From positions 1,220-7,145 of the forward strand of contig DADI01000064.1 of the NCBI GenBank assembly GCA_002494975.1: 5,926 bases of DNA, in the 5' to 3' direction. Under the pieces are notes generated by a model. The model searched no databases, was not told the origin of the DNA, and saw nothing but the letters and a program-made list of their open reading frames with translations. Positions 1-5,492 of this stretch are shown here, in pieces. Every line of letters begins with the position of its first letter. Position 1 is the first letter of the stretch. The DNA is from Euryarchaeota archaeon UBA556. Its GTDB lineage: Archaea; Thermoplasmatota; Poseidoniia; Poseidoniales; Thalassarchaeaceae. The position numbers and the translations under genes are program-made.

Positions 1-485
1 CCTCCGAATTGATTAGAAACAGCGGCTTCAATTGCTCCCTGATCAATTTTTAATATGTGCGCTATTGCTCCAACATAGTACATGTTTGCCATAAGTTTGG
101 CCATTTTTGGGCTAATTGACCTAGCCATCTTTGTCATTGGCATTGGAAGAACTACACAATCATCTCTTTCAACTGGTAACTTTACATCTTGATTATAAAT
201 AATTACAGTACCTGGTTCAGTATTATTCAAATCCTTTTCCCAAGTATCTTTATTCATCATTACTTGGATATGTGTGTGATCTCCTGGTGCTTGATAACCC
301 GCATCACTAGCTCTAATTATGAACCAAGTAGGTAATCCGGAGATATTACTTGGGAATAGATTCTTTCCACTAACTGGCACTCCCATCTCATACATCGAGT
401 GTAAAATGATTAAGTTCGCCGATTGAGAACCAGTACCGTTTGCTGTTGCTATATTAATTGTAAAATCATTAACTCTGATGGCCAT
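1..485 (-). CDS. korA: 2-oxoacid:acceptor oxidoreductase alpha subunit, N-terminal gamma domain (2-oxoglutarate:ferredoxin type), partial
   Basis: The first 161 codons of a minus-strand gene are present; the rest lies beyond the left edge. The product begins MAIRVNDFTINIATANGTGS. Residues 11-24 carry the N-G-T-G-S-Q-S-A-N signature and residues 35-55 the G-V-P-V-S-G-K-N-x-F-P-S-N-I-x-G-L-P-T-W-F block. Both are typical of the POR gamma domain fused to the front of KorA-like alpha subunits. Known family members, together with a beta subunit, oxidise a 2-oxoacid with CoA and pass electrons to ferredoxin in the cytoplasm; this subfamily is usually called 2-oxoglutarate-specific, giving succinyl-CoA. 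The thiamine-binding alpha core and the beta gene would lie off the window. ATG at 485 is the first start codon after an in-frame stop at 558-560, and a weak GGAG sits 11 nt ahead. It is transcribed away from the cyclophilin and aconitase genes. The family is sure; the exact 2-oxoacid is inferred. Confidence 0.88.
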   Translation of the reverse strand, partial: MAIRVNDFTINIATANGTGSQSANLIILHSMYEMGVPVSGKNLFPSNISGLPTWFIIRASDAGYQAPGDHTHIQVMMNKDTWEKDLNNTEPGTVIIYNQDVKLPVERDDCVVLPMPMTKMARSISPKMAKLMANMYYVGAIAHILKIDQGAIEAAVSNQFG

Positions 486-548
486 TACTTCACATTCTCC
501 ATTGGTTTCGTAGCCCCATAGGTGCTTGCGTGAATCAACTGCCGTAGG

Positions 549-573
549 GAACGGGTCTTATGCATTCCCGTTC
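549..573. repeat. Inverted repeat GAACGGG / CCCGTTC in the divergent promoter region
   Basis: Arms at 549-555 and 567-573 are perfect 7-bp complements around an 11-nt loop that contains the palindrome ATGCAT (560-565). It lies between the divergent oxidoreductase and cyclophilin genes, about 64 bp ahead of the first and 69 bp ahead of the second. It could be an operator for either gene or a hairpin in a leader RNA. The arms are real; any function is inferred. Confidence 0.45.
559..566 (-). promoter_or_regulatory. Possible TATA-like box for the oxidoreductase gene
   Basis: Read on the minus strand, this segment is AATGCATA, followed by AG. No better AT-rich element lies closer to the ATG at 485; the expected leaderless position around 511 is GC-rich. 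With the usual archaeal spacing, transcription would start near 537 and leave a leader of about 50 nt holding the weak GGAG at 500-497. The box overlaps the loop of the 549-573 inverted repeat, so a protein bound there could block this promoter. This is a weak call. Confidence 0.25.
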
Positions 574-630
574 AACAATCCGAAATTTTTGACTTGATAG
601 CATCCGTTGCGGTTTTTTATTAGATTGTTG
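573..630. repeat. Long-loop inverted repeat CAACAATC / GATTGTTG
   Basis: Eight-base arms at 573-580 and 623-630 are perfect complements across a 42-nt spacer. The right arm lies just downstream of the T-rich box and immediately before the cyclophilin start. The left arm abuts the 549-573 repeat, sharing base 573. An 8-bp match over this distance can arise by chance, so function is uncertain. Confidence 0.25.
613..622 (+). promoter_or_regulatory. T-rich TATA-like box for the cyclophilin gene
   Basis: TTTTTTATTA is centred about 24 nt before the ATG at 642, close to the distance expected between an archaeal TATA box and the transcription start. No Shine-Dalgarno site precedes the ATG, so a leaderless or near-leaderless mRNA is inferred. 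The tract follows a tiny CCG-TTG-CGG hairpin (604-612), so it also resembles a terminator, but no upstream plus-strand gene needs one. Confidence 0.4.
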
Positions 631-641
631 TCCGAAGCATC

Positions 642-1673
642 ATGCCTGTTTCCGAAAAACTCCAGAATGCATGGGATAAAGCAGAAAATGAACTCATAAA
701 AAGTAATAATCCAGATGCGGCATTAAGCACACTCCGTTCATTAGCATGGGATTCATGTGAAGACGCTGTACAGAGAGCCAAAACACTTTCCTTAGCTGGT
801 AATATTTACGTGATTAAAGCAGACCTTGATGCGCCTTCTCGGAAGGCGAATTTAAAGCGTGCTTACAAGAATTATTCTAATGCTCTAAAATTAGATCCTA
901 AATCGAAAGAAACTTTACGGGAGAGAGGTAAACTCACATCGATAATGGACCAAGAAGGAATTTCAATTGGACAAAGTTTCCAAATATTGGATAATGGTAG
1001 CCCTACTCCAATGGGCTTACTCGTAGGTTTAGTGGCAATTTTATTACTGCTTTCTTCTGTGAAAGTTATTGCTGATTATGCTGCGGACTCTCCCAGTTCG
1101 GCATCTCAGGCTACAATGCAAATATCCTATGTTCCAAATGGATTAGACGAGAATTCTAGGACTACAGCCACTATTGTCATTGATTTATATTCCGAAGACG
1201 CTCCAAATCATGTTGAGAACTTTGCAGATCATTCCAGAAGTGGTAATTATGATGCAACCATATTCCATAGAATCATTGATAATTTTATGATACAGGGTGG
1301 AGATTTTGAATCAGGAACTGGTTCGGGTGGTTATGCACATAATTGGTATGGCTACTGCAATGGTGAATCAGAAGATAGTTCTAGTGCTTGTCCTCAGACC
1401 TCTTGGACAGTAGGTGATGAAGCGAATAATGGCCGGAATCATGTCCCAGGGGCCCTATCTATGGCGAAAACTAACGCTGAGAATACTGGTGGAAGCCAAT
1501 TCTTCATCGTTCCAGAAGATAGTAATCCTAGTCATCTTGACGGCGTTCACACAGTATTTGGTCAAGTTTCAAGTGGACTGAGTTCAGTAACTGACATCAG
1601 CAATGTAGAAACAGGAGACAGCGATAGACCTGTATACGAAGTTCGCCTTTTATCAGTAGTTATTTCAGCTTGA
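642..1673 (+). CDS. Membrane-anchored cyclophilin-type peptidyl-prolyl cis-trans isomerase with TPR-like N-terminus
   Basis: This 343-residue protein has three parts. Residues 1-118 are helical, with a TPR-like repeat ending in the typical A-L-K-L-D-P (81-86). Residues 122-144 form one hydrophobic transmembrane segment. Residues 156-342 are a cyclophilin domain. The domain shows F-H-R-I-I-x-x-F-M-I-Q-G-G-D-F (208-222, with the catalytic-type Arg210), G-A-L-S-M-A (270-275), G-G-S-Q-F-F-I (283-289) and H-L-D-G-V-H-T-V-F-G (298-307). His298 replaces the Trp that binds cyclosporin in human CypA, as is common in prokaryotic members. An insertion at about 229-262 carries two cysteines, 239 and 250, that might form a disulfide. 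Positive charge ahead of the membrane segment suggests the TPR part is cytoplasmic and the isomerase outside, where it would help fold exported proteins. The ATG at 642 lacks a Shine-Dalgarno site but fits the T-rich box. Isomerase family is firm; topology and role are inferred. Confidence 0.92.
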   Translation: MPVSEKLQNAWDKAENELIKSNNPDAALSTLRSLAWDSCEDAVQRAKTLSLAGNIYVIKADLDAPSRKANLKRAYKNYSNALKLDPKSKETLRERGKLTSIMDQEGISIGQSFQILDNGSPTPMGLLVGLVAILLLLSSVKVIADYAADSPSSASQATMQISYVPNGLDENSRTTATIVIDLYSEDAPNHVENFADHSRSGNYDATIFHRIIDNFMIQGGDFESGTGSGGYAHNWYGYCNGESEDSSSACPQTSWTVGDEANNGRNHVPGALSMAKTNAENTGGSQFFIVPEDSNPSHLDGVHTVFGQVSSGLSSVTDISNVETGDSDRPVYEVRLLSVVISA

Positions 1674-1704
1674 TTTCAGGATTTATTTGAAATAATTGAT
1701 TGGA

Positions 1705-1713
1705 CATATTTTT
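1705..1713 (+). promoter_or_regulatory. TATA-like box for aconitase
   Basis: CATATTTTT is centred about 30 nt before the ATG at 1739, in the 65-bp gap after the cyclophilin stop. That spacing suits an archaeal promoter giving a very short leader, and no Shine-Dalgarno site precedes the start. It supports 1739 rather than the TTG at 1700 as the true start, because the TTG would lie upstream of the box. Confidence 0.4.
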
Positions 1714-1738
1714 GTGCTGCATCTTAGCGGCTGTTATC

Positions 1739-4426
1739 ATGTCAACTAATGATTTGTTCTCTGCGAGGTCCGAATTTGACACACATTCTGGAGATAAGGG
1801 CTCATTCATGTCTATTAAGGAGCTTGAAAGCCAGGGTCTTTGCCATCTAAATGAACTACCCTTCACTATTAGGATACTATTAGAATCAGCACTAAGAAAA
1901 TGTGATGGCTTTCTTGTGACAAAAGATGATGTTAGAAGAATAGCATCTTGGTCGCCTACAATGAATCCGGAAGAAATACCATTCAATCCTAGTAGGGTAA
2001 TTCTTCAAGATTTTACAGGTGTACCAGCGGTCGTTGACATCGCAGCATTGAGGGATGCAATGGTTGAACTAGGTGGAGATCCAGAAAAGGTTAATCCACA
2101 GGTTCCAGTTGATTTGGTCATTGATCATTCAGTTCAAGTTGATATTTCAGGTTTATTTCCTGATGCCCGAGAGCGTAATCTCGAAATTGAATATAAACGT
2201 AATATGGAGAGGTATAAATTTCTCAAATGGGGACAAATGAGTCTTGATAATTTCCGTGCGGTACCACCAGGTCGAGGAATAGTTCATCAAGTCAATCTTG
2301 AATGGATTGCAAGCGTAGCACGTTTAGAAAATGATTTATGGATTCCAGATTCTCTTGTTGGTACTGATTCTCATACTACCATGATTAATGGTCTTGGAGT
2401 TTTAGGTTGGGGTGTTGGTGGAATAGAAGCCGAAGCAGTGATGCTCGGGCAGCCAATCTACATGCTCTTACCAGAAGTAGTAGGTTTCGAACTAAAAGGA
2501 GCGCTAAATCCGGGAGTAACTGCTACTGATATGACTTTGAGAATAGTGGAGATGCTTAGGGACCATGGAGTGGTCTCAAAATTTGTAGAGTTTTATGGTT
2601 CAGGTATGGCCAACCTCAGCCTGCCTGATAGAGCAACTATTGCTAATATGGCTCCCGAATATGGGGCGACATGTGGGTTTTTCCCGGTTGATCAAACGAC
2701 TCTTGATTATATGCATCTTTCAGGTAGAGATGATTCACATATTGAAGATGTAAGGAGATATATGACTGCTCAAGGTTTATTTCACACGAAAGACACTCCT
2801 GTGCCTAAATTCACTTCATCCATTTCTCTAGATTTGAGTACAGTTGAACCAGCCCTAGCAGGGCCTAAAAGACCTCAAGACCGAGTTAACTTGTCGGATA
2901 TGAAAAGACATTGGCTTGAAACTCTTAATTCCCCTTCTGGCCACCAAGGTCATGGTGTCGAGCAGAGTAAAAATGATGATTCATCTTACATAGAAGACCG
3001 TGAAGTTGAACTAAAACATGGAGATATTGTAATTGCAGCGATAACGAGTTGTACGAATACTAGTAATCCTAGTGTTATGTTAGCGGCAGGACTTTTGGCA
3101 AGAAATGCTAGACTCAAAGGTCTTGAGATTAAACCTTGGGTAAGGCCTAGTTTAGCTCCCGGGAGTCGGGTAGTGACAGAGTATTTTGATGCGGCAGGAT
3201 TGACTGAAGATTTATCCGCTTTAGGGTTTAACGTAGTTGGTTATGGATGTACTACTTGTATAGGTAATTCCGGCCCACTTGATGAAGATATTGAAGCTGC
3301 AATCGATGAATCAAATCTTATTGTAGGCAGTGTTCTTTCGGGAAATCGTAATTTTGAAGGACGTATACATCAGAAAATCAAAGCGAACTACTTAGCAAGT
3401 CCTCCATTAGTAGTTGCCTATGCTTTAGCTGGGACATTGGATATTGATTTACAAAACGATCCAATAGGATATACTTCTGAAGATTCACCTGTGATGCTCT
3501 CAGATATTTGGCCTACTGATGAAGAGATACGTGCAACGTTGCTTGAATCTTTAACTCCAGAAATGTTTAGGAAAAGGTACTCTGATGTTTTAGAAGAACC
3601 AAGATGGGACTCAATTCCTACCAAGCCTTCTGCTTTGTATCCGTGGGATAATGATTCTACTTATGTTCGCCTTCCTTCCTTCTTTGAAGGAATAGAGGCT
3701 GAACCTTCTCCAATCGAACCAATTGAAAATGCTCGAGTATTATTGAAACTTGGTGACTCAGTTACTACAGATCACATATCTCCTGCAGGGGCTTTCCCTC
3801 ATCATGGCCCTGCTGGTAAATATCTGGTAGATAATGGTGTTAATCCAAAAGATTTCAATTCATTTGGTAGCCGTAGGGGTAATCATGAAGTTATGATGAG
3901 AGGAACTTTCGCGAATATTCGAATTAAGAATCAGGTAGCGGAAGGAACTGAAGGGGGTTGGACGACTCACTTCCCTACAGGTGACGTGACTTCAATTTTT
4001 GAGGCGAGCCAGAGATATCAGTCTTCTGGAACTGATTTGATAGTTTTAGCCGGCTCTCAATATGGTACTGGCAGCAGTAGGGATTGGGCTGCAAAAGGAA
4101 CTCTATTACTAGGGGTTAAGGCGGTGATTGCAACTTCTTTCGAACGTATTCACCGTTCCAATTTAGTTGGCATGGGAGTTCTTCCTCTGACTTTCATTGA
4201 GGGTCAGGATGCAGAAACTCTTGGATTAGATGGGACTGAAAGTTTCAATATACCTTCTGATGGTGAACTTATACCTCTTTCAACTATAGATATTGAAGCT
4301 AGAAAAACTAATGGGGAATTGATAAACTTCAGTGCAGTGATTCGTTTAGATACTCCTGTCGAGGTTGATTATTATAACAATGGCGGGATATTACAAACGG
4401 TGTTACGTAATTTGGCTAAAGAGTAA
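1739..4426 (+). CDS. acnA: Aconitate hydratase (aconitase A / IRP1-like class)
   Basis: This 895-residue cytoplasmic enzyme interconverts citrate and isocitrate through cis-aconitate in the TCA cycle. Numbering from the ATG at 1739, the [4Fe-4S] ligands are Cys438 in I-T-S-C-T-N-T and Cys504 and Cys507 in G-Y-G-C-T-T-C-I-G-N-S-G. Other family blocks are Q-D-F-T-G-V-P-A-V-V-D (90-100), I-D-H-S-V-Q-V-D (128-135), G-T-D-S-H-T-T-M (208-215) and M-A-P-E-Y-G-A-T-C-G-F-F-P-V-D (304-318). The C-terminal swivel domain has G-D-S-V-T-T-D-H-I-S-P-A-G (672-684), S-R-R-G-N-H-E-V-M (711-719) and Y-G-T-G-S-S-R-D-W-A (775-784) with the catalytic Ser. Length is normal for AcnA. The reading frame extends back to a TTG at 1700, but that adds 13 hydrophobic residues foreign to the family. 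It lies 1.25 kb from the oxidoreductase start, in the same pathway. A methylcitrate dehydratase (AcnD) is less likely, as no propionate genes are nearby. Confidence 0.96.
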   Translation: MSTNDLFSARSEFDTHSGDKGSFMSIKELESQGLCHLNELPFTIRILLESALRKCDGFLVTKDDVRRIASWSPTMNPEEIPFNPSRVILQDFTGVPAVVDIAALRDAMVELGGDPEKVNPQVPVDLVIDHSVQVDISGLFPDARERNLEIEYKRNMERYKFLKWGQMSLDNFRAVPPGRGIVHQVNLEWIASVARLENDLWIPDSLVGTDSHTTMINGLGVLGWGVGGIEAEAVMLGQPIYMLLPEVVGFELKGALNPGVTATDMTLRIVEMLRDHGVVSKFVEFYGSGMANLSLPDRATIANMAPEYGATCGFFPVDQTTLDYMHLSGRDDSHIEDVRRYMTAQGLFHTKDTPVPKFTSSISLDLSTVEPALAGPKRPQDRVNLSDMKRHWLETLNSPSGHQGHGVEQSKNDDSSYIEDREVELKHGDIVIAAITSCTNTSNPSVMLAAGLLARNARLKGLEIKPWVRPSLAPGSRVVTEYFDAAGLTEDLSALGFNVVGYGCTTCIGNSGPLDEDIEAAIDESNLIVGSVLSGNRNFEGRIHQKIKANYLASPPLVVAYALAGTLDIDLQNDPIGYTSEDSPVMLSDIWPTDEEIRATLLESLTPEMFRKRYSDVLEEPRWDSIPTKPSALYPWDNDSTYVRLPSFFEGIEAEPSPIEPIENARVLLKLGDSVTTDHISPAGAFPHHGPAGKYLVDNGVNPKDFNSFGSRRGNHEVMMRGTFANIRIKNQVAEGTEGGWTTHFPTGDVTSIFEASQRYQSSGTDLIVLAGSQYGTGSSRDWAAKGTLLLGVKAVIATSFERIHRSNLVGMGVLPLTFIEGQDAETLGLDGTESFNIPSDGELIPLSTIDIEARKTNGELINFSAVIRLDTPVEVDYYNNGGILQTVLRNLAKE

Positions 4427-4439
4427 TTTTGAAACATGA

Positions 4440-4449
4440 TTTTTTATCT
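4440..4449 (+). promoter_or_regulatory. T-rich TATA-like box for the 218-residue protein gene
   Basis: TTTTTTATCT begins 36 nt before the ATG at 4476, in the 49-bp gap after aconitase, and closely resembles the TTTTTTATTA box before the cyclophilin gene. It would give a leader of only a few bases. The T-run could also help end aconitase transcription. The GGGGG at 4464-4468 is not a good Shine-Dalgarno match. Confidence 0.35.
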
Positions 4450-4475
4450 ATGAGGGATGTAGCGGGGGATAACTT

Positions 4476-5132
4476 ATGCAGATGAGAGGTAAAGTCAGAT
4501 TCCGTTTTCGTTCGTCTGAAAGCGAGATAGATGTTCTTATTGAAGGTGAATATGATGTTGTAAATTCTATACGTGATGAATTAGGGTTACAAGGTAGAGT
4601 AGGTTTCATACAGCCTCTGTCTGCTAGATTAGTTCACGGTCATGAACCCGAATTAAGTCCTGCAATGGGTGATGAAGAGGATTTAGAAAATCTGAGCGAT
4701 GAGAATAAATTGCCCGGGCCGCCTCCAGATCCAACCAGTATTCCTGCAGTAGTAAGGCGTATTGGCGATCTAGATATTAAAGCTGAAATTTCAGATTTAG
4801 ATGGCCCTTCAAGAACCGAACCTCAGTTAGAATATATTAGGGAATTTCTTGAATCTATAGATGAACTCGAACCTTTGAAGAATAATCTATCTGGAGACCC
4901 TATGGCTGAAGCTTGGTTACAAATTGTATTGACTCTTGTAGTACGTCAACATGGTCAAACATCGCTCCCAATTAGTGCAATCGAGGAACTTATTGGTGAA
5001 AAAATAAACAAAGAGGGGCCGGAATTAGAATTATTCTTAAATCGACTTTGGATTATGGGTCGCTTAGAACTAATATACGGGGGTGCAGAGGTTCATTATG
5101 CACCGAATCCTAGTTGGTTAGTGTCTCAATAA
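4476..5132 (+). CDS. Conserved-looking hypothetical protein, acidic, with a possible C-terminal winged helix
   Basis: I do not recognise this 218-residue protein. Residues 4-50 look like a small beta-alpha-beta fold: alternating charged and aliphatic strands (K-V-R-F-R-F-R, then I-D-V-L-I-E-G), a helix and another strand. Residues 58-90 are a disordered acidic and proline-rich linker. Residues 114-135 form a charged helix. Residues 143-218 hold a hydrophobic helix (A-W-L-Q-I-V-L-T-L-V-V) followed by helix-turn-helix-like spacing and a possible beta wing (L-E-L-I-Y-G-G-A-E-V-H-Y), which would suit a winged-helix domain. No signal peptide or membrane segment is evident, so it is probably cytoplasmic. 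ATG 4476 is used; the in-frame ATG at 4482 is equally possible. It follows aconitase by 49 bp but seems to have its own promoter, so a functional link is not shown. A regulator or adaptor role is only a guess. Confidence 0.8.
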   Translation: MQMRGKVRFRFRSSESEIDVLIEGEYDVVNSIRDELGLQGRVGFIQPLSARLVHGHEPELSPAMGDEEDLENLSDENKLPGPPPDPTSIPAVVRRIGDLDIKAEISDLDGPSRTEPQLEYIREFLESIDELEPLKNNLSGDPMAEAWLQIVLTLVVRQHGQTSLPISAIEELIGEKINKEGPELELFLNRLWIMGRLELIYGGAEVHYAPNPSWLVSQ

Positions 5133-5160
5133 TTAATGAGAATGAAATTAATTTTCTTTA
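5131..5160 (+). terminator. Weak AT-only hairpin with T-rich tail after the 218-residue protein gene
   Basis: AATTAAT (5131-5137) and ATTAATT (5147-5153) can pair over a 9-nt loop, and the right arm runs into TTCTTTA. It begins within the stop codon. Such an AT-only stem is weak, but archaeal termination depends mainly on the U-rich tract. Chance pairing in AT-rich DNA is a real alternative. Confidence 0.25.
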
Positions 5161-5201
5161 TGATTATCCTAGTATAATTGTATCCTTATCTCAAACCATC
5201 G

Positions 5202-5208
5202 TATATAT
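5202..5208 (+). promoter_or_regulatory. Archaeal TATA box (TATATAT) ahead of a 28-codon ORF
   Basis: TATATAT is the best TATA-box match in the window. Its centre, 5205, is 26 nt before the ATG at 5231, the distance expected if transcription starts at that ATG and the mRNA is leaderless. No annotated-size gene starts nearby, so this promoter most likely serves the small unit at 5231-5384. The bases TAATTG at 5175-5180 are a weaker AT-rich alternative. Confidence 0.45.
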
Positions 5209-5230
5209 GTGGTAACCATGTTCGATATTT

Positions 5231-5317
5231 ATGAGTAGCATAGAGATAGACAACTTGTGGCAGGAATTAGGTGAACAACTCGAATCATTAAAACTTGATT
5301 CCAGTTCTTCAATATAA
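5231..5317 (+). CDS. Putative 28-residue small protein, leaderless
   Basis: This ORF has 28 codons plus TAA. It starts MSSIEIDNLWQELGEQLESL and ends in a serine-rich tail. The middle reads as an acidic amphipathic helix with Ile, Leu and Trp spaced along one face, unlike random AT-rich translation. A TATATAT box lies 26 nt upstream and a run of seven T lies 61 nt after the stop, so it has the outline of a separate transcription unit. I do not recognise the family. Other readings are a small RNA with a chance ORF, or the surviving N-terminus of a decayed gene: the same frame stays open after the TAA, but the translation soon turns into low-quality AT-rich sequence. No Shine-Dalgarno site is present. 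Existence as a protein is uncertain. Confidence 0.35.
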   Translation: MSSIEIDNLWQELGEQLESLKLDSSSSI

Positions 5318-5364
5318 TTTCGACAAACTATTAACTCGATGACCAAGAGATATAGTGGCCAAAT

Positions 5365-5384
5365 AAAAAAAATCGCCTTTTTTT
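5365..5384 (+). terminator. A-run / T-run element ending in seven T, probable terminator
   Basis: Eight A (5365-5372), then TCGCC, then seven T (5378-5384) can fold as an A/T stem with a short GC-containing loop. A U-rich tract like this is the core of archaeal intrinsic termination. It sits 61 nt after the 28-codon ORF and 109 nt before the secreted-protein start, so it would separate the two. Because the element is near-symmetric it could also stop transcripts from the other strand. Confidence 0.45.
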
Positions 5385-5385
5385 C

Positions 5386-5399
5386 GTGTTTTCAAACAC
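5386..5399. repeat. Dyad GTGTTT-TC-AAACAC
   Basis: Two perfect 6-bp arms, 5386-5391 and 5394-5399, flank a 2-base spacer. The compact near-palindrome looks more like a site for a dimeric DNA-binding protein than an RNA hairpin, whose loop would be too small without opening the inner pairs. It lies directly after the T-run and about 40 bp upstream of the TATA-like box of the secreted-protein gene, a position that would suit control of that gene. Function is inferred from position alone. Confidence 0.35.
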
Positions 5400-5437
5400 A
5401 ATTCCTATTTTCTTGTGAAGTGTTCCATCATAATTTG

Positions 5438-5444
5438 TTTATAT
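5438..5444 (+). promoter_or_regulatory. TATA-like box (TTTATAT) for the secreted FG-GAP protein gene
   Basis: TTTATAT is centred at 5441, so transcription would start near 5467, just ahead of the GAGGTGAT at 5469-5476. That would give a leader of about 26 nt, unlike the near-leaderless genes upstream. A second candidate, TATAA at 5460-5464, would place the start almost at the ATG and cut off the Shine-Dalgarno site; the first fits the leader better. Confidence 0.4.
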
Positions 5445-5468
5445 CATTCCTCTGTGCTGTATAATCAC

Positions 5469-5476
5469 GAGGTGAT
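5469..5476 (+). promoter_or_regulatory. Strong Shine-Dalgarno-like site GAGGTGAT
   Basis: The eight bases are the exact complement of ATCACCTC, the conserved 3' end of 16S rRNA. The gap to the ATG at 5493 is 16 nt, longer than the usual 5-9. No in-frame ATG, GTG or TTG lies at the ideal distance; GTG 5480 and ATG 5488 are in other frames and soon stop. It is the only good Shine-Dalgarno match ahead of a gene here. Confidence 0.45.
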
Positions 5477-5492
5477 AAGTGCTAAGAATGGA

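Noticed and set aside
604..618. Intrinsic terminator (CCG-TTG-CGG then six T)
   Set aside because: The stem is only 3 bp and no plus-strand gene lies upstream; the T-run is better read as the cyclophilin promoter element.
1700..1738. Possible signal peptide on aconitase
   Set aside because: It depends on a TTG start upstream of the likely TATA box; aconitase is cytoplasmic and the family N-terminus fits ATG 1739.
1660..1986. Minus-strand 108-codon frame over the start of aconitase
   Set aside because: It lies almost wholly opposite the aconitase gap and N-terminus, shows no recognisable domain, and the plus-strand aconitase is certain.
3418..3624. Minus-strand 68-codon frame inside aconitase
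   Set aside because: It is entirely antisense to a conserved aconitase region, with low-complexity Ser-rich translation.
5318..5461. Continuation of the 28-codon ORF after its TAA as a pseudogene
   Set aside because: The frame stays open to TAA 5462, but it crosses the A-run/T-run and the dyad and gives Phe-rich translation with no domain; chance openness in AT-rich DNA is enough.
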